Positions 1-8,370 of a stretch of DNA of 64,000 bases are shown here, one piece after another. The position numbers and the translations under genes were made by a program. Numbering within the stretch: the stretch's first letter is position 1; the number at the start of each line of letters is the position of its first letter. Source of the stretch: Kocuria rosea subsp. polaris (lineage in GTDB: Bacteria > Actinomycetota > Actinomycetes > Actinomycetales > Micrococcaceae); the NCBI RefSeq assembly GCF_001483755.1, contig NZ_LQBK01000004.1, positions 83,303 to 147,302 on the forward strand, read 5' to 3'. The notes below the pieces were generated by a model that saw nothing but the letters and a program-made list of their open reading frames with translations, did no database searches and was not told where the DNA came from.

Positions 1-225
1 CCCGAGCAGCAGCAGGACCACGGCCAGGGAGGTGCGCATCGGTTCGGGGAAGAGATCCTCCGTGAACGCCTCCACCGCGATGCCGCCGGCCAGGAACGCC
101 AAGGAGGTGCGGATCCAGGCCAGGAAGGTGCGCTCGTTGGCCAGGGTGAACCGCGGATCCGGTTCCGTCCCGCCGCCCAGCACGCGTGCCGAGAAGCGGG
201 GGCGTTCTGCCACGGACTCATCCAT
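1..225 (-). CDS. DUF202 (YidH-type) membrane protein, 5' part only
   Basis: The first 75 codons are visible and the gene runs off the left edge. After a short acidic head starting at ATG 225, the protein reads ANERTFLAWIRTSLAFLAGG, the hallmark of DUF202: a conserved NERTFLAWIRT stretch leading straight into a membrane helix, with a second hydrophobic segment beginning at the edge. Family members are small membrane proteins of roughly 100 to 130 residues with no settled function. It lies 63 bp downstream of the P450 stop on the same strand, so it could be read through from that operon, but the gap is larger than those inside the operon and a separate transcript is equally possible. Confidence 0.85.
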   Translation of the reverse strand, partial: MDESVAERPRFSARVLGGGTEPDPRFTLANERTFLAWIRTSLAFLAGGIAVEAFTEDLFPEPMRTSLAVVLLLLG

Positions 226-288
226 GCGATGCCTCCCCGGCTCGTGCTGGACGCGACGTCCGCGCCCGGGGGACCAGCAGGAGGCGCA

Positions 289-1506
289 TCAGCTCGTCCG
301 GGTCAGCGGCGTCAAGCGCAGGGGCATGCGGGCGAAGCCGCGCAGCACGTTGTGGACCCACGGGGAGGGCTCGCCGGTGAGCTCGATCCGGTCCACCCGC
401 TTGGCCAGTGCCTGCAGGACGAGCTCGATCTCGATACGGGCGATCGGCTGCCCCACGCACTGGTGCAGGCCCATGCCGAAGGCCACGTGACCGGAGGCGC
501 TGCGGTCGAGGTCGAAGACGTCGGCGTTCTCACCCCACTTGCGGGGATCCCGGTTGGCCGCGCCCATGAACAGCAGGATCTTCGCGTCCGCGGGGATCCG
601 GACCCCTCCGATCTCGGTGTCGACCGTGGACGTGCGGTGGAACATCTGGAACGGGGACTCGACGCGCAGGGCCTCGTCGACGGCGAACTTGGCCAGCTTG
701 GGGTCGGCCTTGAGCTTCTCCCACTGCTCGGGGTGCCGGGCGAGGCTGTAGAGGGTGTTGCCGATGCCGAACACCGTGGTGTCGACTCCTGCCGAGAGCA
801 GGGCGCGCACCAGCAGGGTGGCCTGCTCCGGGGCGATGCGCCCCTCCTCGGCGACCTTCCAGATGTCGGCGCCCAGACCGGTGATCGACAGGTTCTCGCG
901 GGCGCAGCTGTCCATGATCCAGGCGGCGACCTTCTCGCCCTCGGTGAAGGCCTCCGCGCGGATCTCGTTGTCCGCGCCGAAGGCGTTGAACACCATCGCG
1001 CCGTAGGGGAGCAGGTTCTCCCGGCCTTCCGGGCGCAGGCCGACCGCGTCGGGGAACACCTTCAGGGGGTAGGGCTCGGCGATGTCCTTGATGCCGTCGA
1101 CGTCGCCCCGGGCCACCACCTGGTCGGCGAGCTCCTCGGCGAAGGGGCTGAACTGTTCCCGCAGCCGGCGCATGGTGGACGGGGAGATGACTCCGGCCAG
1201 GCCCCGGCGCATCACGGTGTGCGTGGGCGGGTCGGACTCCAGGATCGAGGGCGGGCGCCACTCGGCTTCCTTGCGGATGTCCTTGGGGCCGAGTCCGCCA
1301 CTGGAGCAGTAGGACTCGAAGTCGGTGAGGATCTCGTAGACCCACTCGTAGCGGGTCACGGCGTAGCAGTCGTACTTCTCCAGCCAGACCACGGGACCGG
1401 CGTCCCGGAGCTTCTCGTGCAAGGGGTAGGGGTCGGAGATGTTCTCGACGGAGAAGGGGTCGTCGGGCAGGGACACGGCCTCGTGCCTCGTGGCGGTGAC
1501 AGTCAT
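289..1506 (-). CDS. Cytochrome P450, CYP199-like (para-substituted benzoate type)
   Basis: 405-residue soluble P450. The I-helix oxygen-activation motif AGVDTT is at residues 239-244, the K-helix ExxR is E278-R281, and the haem-ligand loop FGMGLHQCVG puts the thiolate at Cys350. The overall sequence recalls CYP199A enzymes, which O-demethylate 4-methoxybenzoate and oxidise other para-substituted benzoates; the WRPPSI segment (Arg84, Ser87) and the LLVRALLSAG segment (Arg234, Ser238) match, from memory, residues that hold the substrate carboxylate there. A serine of that set appears replaced by Ala235. Start ATG 1506 follows GGAGCCACC. It is the last gene of the SDR-reductase-P450 operon, 26 bp behind the reductase, which is its likely electron donor. 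Substrate is inferred: a para-methoxy, methyl or alkyl benzoate or related lignin-type aromatic. Confidence 0.9.
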   Translation of the reverse strand: MTVTATRHEAVSLPDDPFSVENISDPYPLHEKLRDAGPVVWLEKYDCYAVTRYEWVYEILTDFESYCSSGGLGPKDIRKEAEWRPPSILESDPPTHTVMRRGLAGVISPSTMRRLREQFSPFAEELADQVVARGDVDGIKDIAEPYPLKVFPDAVGLRPEGRENLLPYGAMVFNAFGADNEIRAEAFTEGEKVAAWIMDSCARENLSITGLGADIWKVAEEGRIAPEQATLLVRALLSAGVDTTVFGIGNTLYSLARHPEQWEKLKADPKLAKFAVDEALRVESPFQMFHRTSTVDTEIGGVRIPADAKILLFMGAANRDPRKWGENADVFDLDRSASGHVAFGMGLHQCVGQPIARIEIELVLQALAKRVDRIELTGEPSPWVHNVLRGFARMPLRLTPLTRTS

Positions 1507-1532
1507 GGTGGCTCCTGTGGTGGGTCGGTGGT

Positions 1533-2543
1533 TCAGAGTTCCAGGGTGAGCTTGCGGCACCCGGCGGCGGCTCGGGAGACGCAGATCATCATGGCGTCGC
1601 CGGAGTGCTTCTCCTCCTCGTTGAGGATGGCGTCCCGGTGCTCGACCTCCCCTGACACCACACGGGTCTCGCAGGTGCCGCACACCCCGGCGCGGCAGGA
1701 GGAGAGCACGCGGACCCCGTGCTCCTCCACCACGTCCAGGACGGTGCGGTCCGGGGGCACGGTGACGGTCCTGCCCGTGTCGGTCAGCTCCACCTCGAAG
1801 GGCTCGGCGCTGGCCCCGGCATCGAGGTTGGCCGCGACGAAGCGCTCCAGGTGCAGAGCACCCGGGGGCCAGCCCATGCAGTAGTCCTCGATCACGCGCA
1901 GCAACGGATCGGGACCGCACGCGTAGACGAGCATCTTCGCCCGGGGCAGGGCCAGCAGGCCCTCCAGGTCGATGCGGCCGACCTCGTCCTCCGGGTAGAG
2001 CAGGACGCGGTCCCCGTACCTGGCCACCAGCTCGTCGGCGAAGGCCATCGACGCCCGGCTGCGTCCGCCGTAGGCCAGGCGCCACTCGCGGCCGGCGGCC
2101 TCTGCGGCCTCGATCATCGGCAGGATCGGCGTGATGCCGATGCCCCCGGCCACGAACAGGTACTTGCGGGAGTCGAGGAAGGGGAAGTTGTTGCGGGGGC
2201 CGTTGATGTGGACGGTGTCGCCCTCGGCCAGATCCTCGTGCACGTAGGCGGAACCACCACGGGAGTCCCGGGTGCGCAGCACCGACACCTGGATCCGGCT
2301 GCGGTCGGCCAGCGGCGAGCACAGGGAGTACTGGCGCATGTGGTGGGGCAGGATCAGGTCGATGTGCGAGCCGGGTTCCCACTGCGGGAAGTCGGAACCG
2401 TCGGGCAGGCGCAGCGTCACGCGGCGGACGCCCTCCGCCACGGTCTCGAGCCGGTCGACGAGGACCTCCTCGACCTCGTGCCGGTAGCCGTTCGCGGGCT
2501 GACCCCCGGTGACGGGGCTGGGAACGGTGTTCACGGTGGTCAT
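1533..2543 (-). CDS. PDR/VanB-type flavin and [2Fe-2S] oxidoreductase
   Basis: 336-residue electron-transfer protein with the phthalate dioxygenase reductase domain order: FMN-binding barrel with RQYSLCSP (about residues 70-77), NAD-binding domain with FVAGGIGITPILPM and YACGPDPLL, then a C-terminal plant-type ferredoxin domain with Cys283, Cys288, Cys291 and Cys321 (CRAGVCGTCETRV plus MMIC). It passes electrons from NADH through flavin and the cluster to an oxygenase. Family members such as VanB usually serve Rieske demethylases; no Rieske oxygenase is present here, and the adjacent P450 26 bp downstream is the obvious partner. It starts 11 bp after the SDR gene, so translation is probably coupled. 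Start ATG 2543 follows GGAGGAATC. Confidence 0.92.
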   Translation of the reverse strand: MTTVNTVPSPVTGGQPANGYRHEVEEVLVDRLETVAEGVRRVTLRLPDGSDFPQWEPGSHIDLILPHHMRQYSLCSPLADRSRIQVSVLRTRDSRGGSAYVHEDLAEGDTVHINGPRNNFPFLDSRKYLFVAGGIGITPILPMIEAAEAAGREWRLAYGGRSRASMAFADELVARYGDRVLLYPEDEVGRIDLEGLLALPRAKMLVYACGPDPLLRVIEDYCMGWPPGALHLERFVAANLDAGASAEPFEVELTDTGRTVTVPPDRTVLDVVEEHGVRVLSSCRAGVCGTCETRVVSGEVEHRDAILNEEEKHSGDAMMICVSRAAAGCRKLTLEL

Positions 2544-2554
2544 GATTCCTCCAC

Positions 2555-3343
2555 TCAGGCGGTCACGGACAAGGACGCGGCCACAGCGCGGTGCGCGCTC
2601 AGGCCGCCGTCCACGCAGACGTCGGTGCCGTTGATCCAGGCGGCCTCCGGGCCGACCAGGAAACCGATGGTGCGGGCGATGTCGGCCGGCTGACCGGCAC
2701 GGCCCAGCAGGGCGACGGCGCCCTCGACCTTGTCCCGGCCGTGGTCCGTCTTGAAGTCCTCCAGGATGGGGGTCTGGACGGGACCGGGGCTGACCGAGAC
2801 GACACGCACCGTCCCCAGGGCGGAGGCGGCGGCCTCCAGGGTCAGCCAGCGGACGCACTCCTTGGAGAACCGGTAGGAGTTGCCGGTGACCTCGGGGTCC
2901 GCGCCGGCCAGGTCGAGGGCCGCCTCCCGGTTCTCGGCGGCGGTGAACGCCATGATCTGCTCGCGGCGCTCCGCCCAGCCGCTGGCCACGTTGGAGGCCA
3001 GGTTGACGACCACACCGCCCTGGACGAGCTTGGGCAGCAGGGCCCGGGTCAGGTCGCGGACGCCGAAGACGTTGACGGACAGCACGAGGCGCCACGGGGC
3101 GGTGCCGGGGACGCCGGCGATGTTGAGCAGGCCGGTGATGCCCTCCGGGATCTGCCCGGCGGCCGCGGCGACGCCCTCGGCCGTGGAGAGGTCCGCCTGG
3201 ACGAAGGCCCCCGGGAAGTCGGCGGCCGTGTTGCGGTCCACGCCGATCACCTCCGCACCGGCATCGCGCAGCAGGGCTGCGGTGGCAGCACCGATGCCGG
3301 AGGCGGCGCCGGTGACGACGAAAGTCTGTCCGTCGAGAGTCAT
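2555..3343 (-). CDS. SDR family alcohol dehydrogenase, CalA-like
   Basis: 262-residue short-chain dehydrogenase. The cofactor loop TGAASGIG is at residues 11-18 and the catalytic residues are Ser117, Tyr157 and Lys161 (YRFSK). Asp36 at the end of the second strand favours NAD over NADP. Length, the NIAG motif and the shape around the active site recall coniferyl-alcohol dehydrogenase (CalA), so an aromatic or benzylic alcohol is a likely substrate, but this is by family resemblance. It is the first gene of the minus-strand operon with reductase and P450, and divergent from the aldehyde dehydrogenase; together the two dehydrogenases could take an alcohol made by the P450 to the acid. The predicted IclR operator is 110 bp upstream. 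Confidence 0.85.
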   Translation of the reverse strand: MTLDGQTFVVTGAASGIGAATAALLRDAGAEVIGVDRNTAADFPGAFVQADLSTAEGVAAAAGQIPEGITGLLNIAGVPGTAPWRLVLSVNVFGVRDLTRALLPKLVQGGVVVNLASNVASGWAERREQIMAFTAAENREAALDLAGADPEVTGNSYRFSKECVRWLTLEAAASALGTVRVVSVSPGPVQTPILEDFKTDHGRDKVEGAVALLGRAGQPADIARTIGFLVGPEAAWINGTDVCVDGGLSAHRAVAASLSVTA

Positions 3344-3452
3344 GGACGTGGTCCTTCCAGGAGGGTGGCCCCGCAGGCTCGAGAGGTCCGTCGCGTGCGG
3401 TTCGGCTGTTCTCCTCCACTATGTGGCGTGGCGCACCCCGGTTCATCTCTGC

Positions 3453-3470
3453 TTTTCACTGGGTGGAAGA
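3453..3470. promoter_or_regulatory. Predicted IclR operator A
   Basis: The bottom strand reads TCTTCCACCCAGTGAAAA. It aligns without gaps with sites at 6493-6510 and 8371-8388 (shared YTTCC, six variable bases, TGRAAA). It lies midway between the SDR operon start (3343) and the aldehyde dehydrogenase start (3570), so one site can serve both. Assignment to the IclR protein at 7605-8363 rests on the copy in that gene's own leader. Confidence 0.65.
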
Positions 3471-3569
3471 TGGCGTGTGTCCGGTCACAGGGGAGCTCGA
3501 TGCTGGAGACAGGGAAGTCCGTCCGCCGGCCGGTGGGCACTTCCGGAACACGATCGAGAAGGAGATCCG

Positions 3570-4946
3570 GTGCCTGCCACCTACGAAGTCATCGACCCGG
3601 CCACGCTGGACCCTGTCGGAGAGGTGCCTCTGCACCGGCCCGAGGACGTCGAGCGGGCCATTGCCGCCGCGGCCACGGTCTCCCGCCCCTGGGCCGCGGA
3701 CCGTGAGGCCCGCCGTGTCGCACTGCGCCGGGCCTCCGAGGCCGTGCTGGCCGAGGCGGACGACCTCGGCCGGATCCTGTCGCTGGAGCAGGGCAAGGTC
3801 TGGGCCGAGGCCACCCAGGAGTTCAAGGCCGCGGCGGGGCTGCTGCGCCACTACGCCGACCTCGACTGGGACCTGGTCGAGACGCTGCCCCAGCGCGACG
3901 GCCGCTCCGTCCAGGTCCAGTACGCCCCCGTGGGGCTGGTGGGCGCCATCACCCCCTGGAACTTCCCGATCTCCCTGCTGGCGGTGAAGCTGGCCCCGGC
4001 GCTGGTGGCAGGGTGCACCGTGATCGCCAAGCCGTCCCCGTCCACCCCGATGTCCACCCGCGCGCTCGCCGAGGTGCTCAACCGGTTCCTGCCCGAGAAC
4101 GTGCTGCAGGTCGTCACCGGCCGCGGTGTCCTCTCGAAGGCGCTGTCGGAGCTGCCGGGGGTGCGGAAGATCTCCTTCACCGGGTCCACGGAGATCGGCG
4201 CCGCCATCATGGCCCAGGCCGCACCGACCGTGAAGAAGGTGACGCTGGAGCTGGGCGGCAACGATCCGGCGATCGTGCTCCCGGACGCGGACCTCGAGCT
4301 CACGGCCGCCCGGATTGCCGGTTCGGCCTTCCGCAACGCCGGCCAGGTGTGCATGGCGGTCAAGCGGGTCTATGTCCCGCGTGCGCAGGCGGCGGCCCTG
4401 ACCGAGGCCCTCGTACAGGCGGTCTCCGCCCTGCGGGTCGGCCACGGTGTGGCCGAAGGGACCACCATGGGGCCGATGCACACGAGCGGACAGCAGCAGC
4501 TGGTGAAGGACTACGTGGCGCGGGCCGTGGCCGAGGGCGGGCGCATCGCCCACGGCGGGGACCAGGGCACCGATCTGCCGGGGTACTTCCTCGAGCCGAC
4601 CGTCGTGGCCGACGCCCCGCAGCACACGGATCTGGTGGCGTGCGAGCAGTTCGGCGCGGCGCTGCCGGTGGTGGCCTACGACGACCTGGACGCCACCGTG
4701 GACGAGCTCAACGCCCAGGAGTTCGGTCTGGGGGCCTCGGTGTGGTCCCCGGACCTGGAGCGCGCCCACGAGGTGGCCTCACGGCTCGAGGTCGGCACGG
4801 CGTGGATCAACCAGCACACCGTCGTGGAGTTGGACGCCCCCTTCGGAGGGTGGAAGGGCTCCGGCCTGGGGCGTGAGCGCGGCCGGTGGGGGCTGGAGGA
4901 GTACCTGGAGCCCCGCACCGTCAACGCCCGCCCGCACGCCGGCTGA
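3570..4946 (+). CDS. NAD(P)-dependent aldehyde dehydrogenase
   Basis: 458 residues from GTG 3570, chosen because AGAAGGAGAT sits just upstream; no ATG fits. Family motifs: Asn131 in PWNFP, the general base Glu227 in LELGGN and the nucleophile Cys261 in NAGQVCMAVKR, followed by the ECFG-like segment CEQFGAALPV and the C-terminal PFGGWKGSGLGRE. The enzyme oxidises an aldehyde to the acid with NAD(P). Divergent from the P450/reductase/SDR operon and sharing its predicted IclR site, it probably handles the aldehyde formed by the SDR (a benzaldehyde-type substrate, inferred). The tail is shorter than the 480 to 500 residues of many relatives, with no missing motif. Confidence 0.93.
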   Translation: MPATYEVIDPATLDPVGEVPLHRPEDVERAIAAAATVSRPWAADREARRVALRRASEAVLAEADDLGRILSLEQGKVWAEATQEFKAAAGLLRHYADLDWDLVETLPQRDGRSVQVQYAPVGLVGAITPWNFPISLLAVKLAPALVAGCTVIAKPSPSTPMSTRALAEVLNRFLPENVLQVVTGRGVLSKALSELPGVRKISFTGSTEIGAAIMAQAAPTVKKVTLELGGNDPAIVLPDADLELTAARIAGSAFRNAGQVCMAVKRVYVPRAQAAALTEALVQAVSALRVGHGVAEGTTMGPMHTSGQQQLVKDYVARAVAEGGRIAHGGDQGTDLPGYFLEPTVVADAPQHTDLVACEQFGAALPVVAYDDLDATVDELNAQEFGLGASVWSPDLERAHEVASRLEVGTAWINQHTVVELDAPFGGWKGSGLGRERGRWGLEEYLEPRTVNARPHAG

Positions 4947-4962
4947 CGCCGGCGGCACGGAC

Positions 4963-5006
4963 GACGAAGGGGCCCCGCACCGTTCCCGGTGCGGGGCCCC
5001 TTCGTC
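4963..5006. terminator. Bidirectional terminator hairpin
   Basis: A perfect 20-bp stem (4963-4982 with 4987-5006) closes on the loop TTCC. It sits between the converging aldehyde dehydrogenase and MFS genes and can stop both. The GAAGG/CCTTC ends give no real U-run, as is usual for GC-rich actinobacteria. Confidence 0.9.
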
Positions 5007-5018
5007 GGACGGGGCCGC

Positions 5019-6398
5019 TCAGGCCTCGATGCCCAGCCGGAGACGCTGCTTCTGCTGGTTGACGAATGCCAGGGCGAGCACGCCGAAGACCGCCAGCAGG
5101 ACGGCCGTGACCTGGAAGGCCAGCCGGTAGCCGTCGGCCGGGGTGGCGGCTCCGCCGATCAGGAAGCCGCCGACGGCCGGGGCGAACACGCCGCCGGTGG
5201 TCAGCACGGCGTTGGCCACGTTGAGGTGCCCGCCGCGCTGGGAGATGGTGGTCAGCTCGCCCACGACCAGGTAGGTGATGGCGAACATGGCCGGCGCGGT
5301 GCCGAAACCGATGCTCATGAGCGCCACCCCGAGCACCGGGGAGGAGACGAACGTGGAGGCCAGCAGGGCTGTGCCGGCACCGGCCCCGGCCAGGCCCAGG
5401 GTCCACCCGCGCGAACGGCGGCTGGGCACGCCCCGCTGGTCCATCCGCTGGATCAGGATGCTCAGGCCGATCGTGGCGACGACGCCCCAGGCGGCCGGCA
5501 GGGCGATGAGGGAGCCGGCCTGCTGCCCGCTGAAGCCCATGACGTTCTGGAAGTACGCCGGGCCCCAGGACATCGCCAGGGTGAAGGTCCAGTAGGCGAA
5601 GAACGAGGCCATGACGGCGAAAATCCACGTCGGGTTCATGATGCTGCGGAAGAAGGGGACCTTCTCCTCGTTGACCCGGGAGGCCCCGGGTGCGGAGACC
5701 GCGATCTCGGTGCCCTCGATCTCGCGCTCGGCCGCCAGGGAGGTGTACGGCCCTTCCTTGCCGAGGATCATCCACGCCGTGCACCACACCACGCCCACCA
5801 CGGCCAGGGCGACGAACGCCGTGCGCCACCCGTGCTGGGCGATGACCCAAGCGAGCACCGGCGCGAACGCCACGATGCCCAGCGTCACTCCGGAGGAGGC
5901 CACCGCGGCCGGGGTCGCCCCCTTCTTCGAGGGGAACCACTTGTAGACCGCGTGCATGAGCACCGGAGCGAGCGGGCCCTCACCGGCGCCCAGCGCCAGC
6001 CGGGAGACCCACAGCGCCGGCAGGGTGGCGAAGACCACGACCGGCATCACGGACAGCGACCAGATCAAGCACAGGACCAGCAGGATGCTCTTGGCCCTGA
6101 ACTTGTTCGCGAGCGGGGCGGCCACGAGTTGGGCGAGCCCGAAGGTGAGGAACATGGCGCTGGCGACCAGGCCGAACTGCTCCGGGGTGATGTCCAGCTC
6201 CTCCATCAGCGGCACCGCGGCCAGGCCCAGGACGGCCTTGTCCGCCCAGCTGAGCATCATGAGGAACAGCAGGAGGAACGTCAGCATCCAGGCGTAGCGG
6301 GAACGCTTCTTGCTGCTCCAGCGGCTCGGGTCCTTGGGGTCGATGCCCGCTCCCGGCGGGGCCGGCTGGGCGGATCGAGGTGCGGCAGTGGTGGTCAT
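5019..6398 (-). CDS. MFS transporter, ACS-like (aromatic/organic acid permease)
   Basis: 459 residues from ATG 6398, preferred over an upstream in-frame start because GGGAGATCACC lies directly before it. About 12 hydrophobic segments are visible, starting at MLTFLLLFLMMLSWADKAVL, with a charged cytoplasmic loop in the middle (KEGPYTSLAAEREIEGTE). The AAVPLMEELDITPEQFGLVASAMF opening and the GAGEGPLAP segment are typical of the anion:cation symporter branch that imports aromatic and sugar acids. It is divergent from the MBL hydrolase, with predicted IclR operator B between them, and is inferred to import the substrate of the neighbouring P450 pathway. Confidence 0.88.
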   Translation of the reverse strand: MTTTAAPRSAQPAPPGAGIDPKDPSRWSSKKRSRYAWMLTFLLLFLMMLSWADKAVLGLAAVPLMEELDITPEQFGLVASAMFLTFGLAQLVAAPLANKFRAKSILLVLCLIWSLSVMPVVVFATLPALWVSRLALGAGEGPLAPVLMHAVYKWFPSKKGATPAAVASSGVTLGIVAFAPVLAWVIAQHGWRTAFVALAVVGVVWCTAWMILGKEGPYTSLAAEREIEGTEIAVSAPGASRVNEEKVPFFRSIMNPTWIFAVMASFFAYWTFTLAMSWGPAYFQNVMGFSGQQAGSLIALPAAWGVVATIGLSILIQRMDQRGVPSRRSRGWTLGLAGAGAGTALLASTFVSSPVLGVALMSIGFGTAPAMFAITYLVVGELTTISQRGGHLNVANAVLTTGGVFAPAVGGFLIGGAATPADGYRLAFQVTAVLLAVFGVLALAFVNQQKQRLRLGIEA

Positions 6399-6492
6399 GG
6401 TGGTGATCTCCCGTCGTGCACCCACAGGAGTGCGGGCCGTGGTGAAGTGTCCCTGCGAATCTAGGAGCCTGTGAACTGGAGCACATAGGACG

Positions 6493-6510
6493 TTTTCCGG
6501 TCAGTGAAAA
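6493..6510. promoter_or_regulatory. Predicted IclR operator B
   Basis: TTTTCCGGTCAGTGAAAA on the top strand, an imperfect palindrome matching sites A and C. It lies 95 bp from the MFS start and 92 bp from the MBL start, in the divergent region 6399-6601. Confidence 0.65.
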
Positions 6511-6601
6511 TCCCGCATTTCCCCGCCCCGGTGGCTCGGGCAGAGTGGGACCACTTCGCCTGCCCGTCCGTGCAGGACGCGTCCCGATCGGAAGGCCCCC
6601 C

Positions 6602-7588
6602 ATGACTGACCGCGCTGCCCTCGACACCCCTCTCGACCAGGCCCGCGGGCTGCACGTGGTCACGCTCGGAACGGCCGCCGGGCCCGCGATCCGTTCGGAG
6701 TGCCCCGGCATCGCGACCGCCATCGTGGTGGACGGCCGGTTCTACCTCGTGGACTTCGGTCTCGGGGTCACCCGGGCCGCCCATGCGGCGGGCCTGCGCG
6801 GCGAGAACCTGATGGCCTGCTTCGTGACCCACCTGCACTCGGACCACGTGGCCGAGATCCCCGCCTACCTGCTGTGGAACTGGGGCCGGCCCGTGCAGGG
6901 CTTCACCGGGCCGGTGCAGATCCTCGGCCCCGGCCCGGCCGACCCCCGGGCCGGGGCGGTCGGGATCGCGGGTCTCGTGGAGCACGTGCTGCAGGCCTAC
7001 TCCTACGACATCGACGTCCGCATCGTCGACGAGGGCCGTCCGCCGCTGTACGACCTCGTGCAGGTCGAGGAGATCGAGCTCCCGGCCTCCGCGGCCGGGG
7101 CCGACGGTGAGCACACCCCCGAGATGGATCCGTTCGTGGTCTACGAGGACGAGTTCGTGCGGGTGAGCGCCATCCTCGTGGAGCACCCGCCGATCTTCCC
7201 GGCCTTCGCCTTCCGCTTCGACACCGCCTACGGGTCGGTGGTGGTCTCCGGGGACACGACGGAGAGCCGGAACACCGCCACGCTGGCCGACGGCACGGAC
7301 CTGCTGGTGCACGAGGCCGTCAACCTCGACTTCTACCGGGCCCGGGACTTCGGCCCGGAGTTCCTCAACCACCAGGAGATCTCGCACACCACCCCGGCCG
7401 GGGTGGGCCGGGTCGCCGCCCGTGCCGGGGCCGCCCGGGTGGTCCTGTCCCACCTGGCCGGGGTCGCCACCGACGCGGAGTGGACCGCCGGTGTCGCGGC
7501 GGAGTACGCCGGGCCCGTGAGCGTGGCGCGGCCGGGCGAGGTCTACGCCGTCGTGCCCGCCGAAGCCCCCGCGACCAGTTCTGCCTGA
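6602..7588 (+). CDS. MBL-fold metal-dependent hydrolase
   Basis: 328 residues from ATG 6602 behind GGAAGG. The metallo-beta-lactamase signature THLHSDH is at residues 76-82 (His77, His79, Asp81, His82); further ligands are offered by VVSGDTTES and the histidine of LSHLAG. The layout is that of the ribonuclease Z / arylsulfatase-like subgroup of small-molecule hydrolases. No signal peptide is seen, so it should be cytoplasmic. Within the IclR-linked block it could open an ester, lactone or sulfate ester of the imported aromatic, but nothing in the sequence fixes the substrate. The hairpin at 7584-7609 overlaps its stop codon. Confidence 0.88.
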   Translation: MTDRAALDTPLDQARGLHVVTLGTAAGPAIRSECPGIATAIVVDGRFYLVDFGLGVTRAAHAAGLRGENLMACFVTHLHSDHVAEIPAYLLWNWGRPVQGFTGPVQILGPGPADPRAGAVGIAGLVEHVLQAYSYDIDVRIVDEGRPPLYDLVQVEEIELPASAAGADGEHTPEMDPFVVYEDEFVRVSAILVEHPPIFPAFAFRFDTAYGSVVVSGDTTESRNTATLADGTDLLVHEAVNLDFYRARDFGPEFLNHQEISHTTPAGVGRVAARAGAARVVLSHLAGVATDAEWTAGVAAEYAGPVSVARPGEVYAVVPAEAPATSSA

Positions 7589-7609
7589 CCCGCCGGGCGG
7601 GGTGTCAGG
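7584..7609. terminator. Overlapping terminator hairpin between convergent genes
   Basis: CCTGAC and GTCAGG arms enclose a GC-rich inner stem with a small bulge. The hairpin covers the stop codons of both the MBL gene and the IclR gene, which are only 16 bp apart. Confidence 0.6.
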
Positions 7610-8363
7610 CGGGGACGCCCAGCGAACGGGTGATCGCCGCGGACGCCACCTGCAGCGCAGGAACGACGCGCTGGGAGTCCTTGATCCGCGCCAGGGTGAC
7701 GATGCCCAGAGCGGCGATCACGTCGCCTCCGGCGTCCCGGACCGGCACCGCGAGGCCGTGCGCACCGGGGGAGTGCTCCCCGTCGGTCGTCGCGTAGCCG
7801 CGTTCGCGCACCGAGGCCAGCTCCTGCTCCAGCCGGGAAAGGTCCACGATGCTGCGCGAGGTCTCCCGCACGAGCGCCTGGGTGCAGGCATCCCACAGCT
7901 CGGCGGGCCCGTAGGCCAGCAGCACCTTCCCGCCGGCGCTGGTGTGCAGCGGCAGCTTGTCCCCGGGGCGGGCGATCGGAGCGCCGACGTGGGTGCCCGC
8001 GATCCGGTCCAGGAGCAGCGCCTCCGTGCCGTCCAGCACGAAGAGGTTGACGACCTGGCGCGTGGCGAAGAGGACGTCCTGCATGTAGGGAGCGGCCACC
8101 TGGCGGAGCCCCCGCTGCATCGGGGCGAGCATCCCCAGCTTGGCCAGGCGGGGCCCCACCGTGTACGTGCCGTCCGGCCGGCGGCTCACCGCCCCCCACC
8201 CGGACAGCTCCTTGAGGAGCCGGTGGCAGGTGGCCACCGGAATCCCGCTGCGCCGTGAGATCTGGGACAGGGTCTGCCTGGTGTGCGTGGGATCGAAGGA
8301 TCCGAGCACCTCCAGGACCCGGGAGGTGACGGAGCGACCCGGGGTGTCCGCGTTCCCAGCCAT
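7605..8363 (-). CDS. IclR family transcriptional regulator
   Basis: 252 residues from ATG 8363. The N-terminal winged helix-turn-helix (SVTSRVLEVLGSF, then LSQISRRSGIPVATCHRLLKEL, about residues 10-55) is followed by the IclR effector domain (GDKLPLHTSAGGKVLLAY, about 130-150, and GLAVPVRDAGGDVIAALGI near the end). These proteins bind aromatic or small organic acids and repress or activate catabolic operons. Predicted operator C overlaps its own leader just 7 bp before the start codon, implying autoregulation, and the same motif recurs in front of the flanking operons, so this is the likely local regulator of the P450 block. Confidence 0.93.
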   Translation of the reverse strand: MAGNADTPGRSVTSRVLEVLGSFDPTHTRQTLSQISRRSGIPVATCHRLLKELSGWGAVSRRPDGTYTVGPRLAKLGMLAPMQRGLRQVAAPYMQDVLFATRQVVNLFVLDGTEALLLDRIAGTHVGAPIARPGDKLPLHTSAGGKVLLAYGPAELWDACTQALVRETSRSIVDLSRLEQELASVRERGYATTDGEHSPGAHGLAVPVRDAGGDVIAALGIVTLARIKDSQRVVPALQVASAAITRSLGVPA

Positions 8364-8370
8364 GCTTTCC

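Noticed and set aside
229-1884. Long open frame on the plus strand opposite the P450 gene
   Set aside because: High-GC antisense shadow; composition is Gly/Arg/Val-rich without any family motif, while the minus strand has the haem-binding and I-helix motifs.
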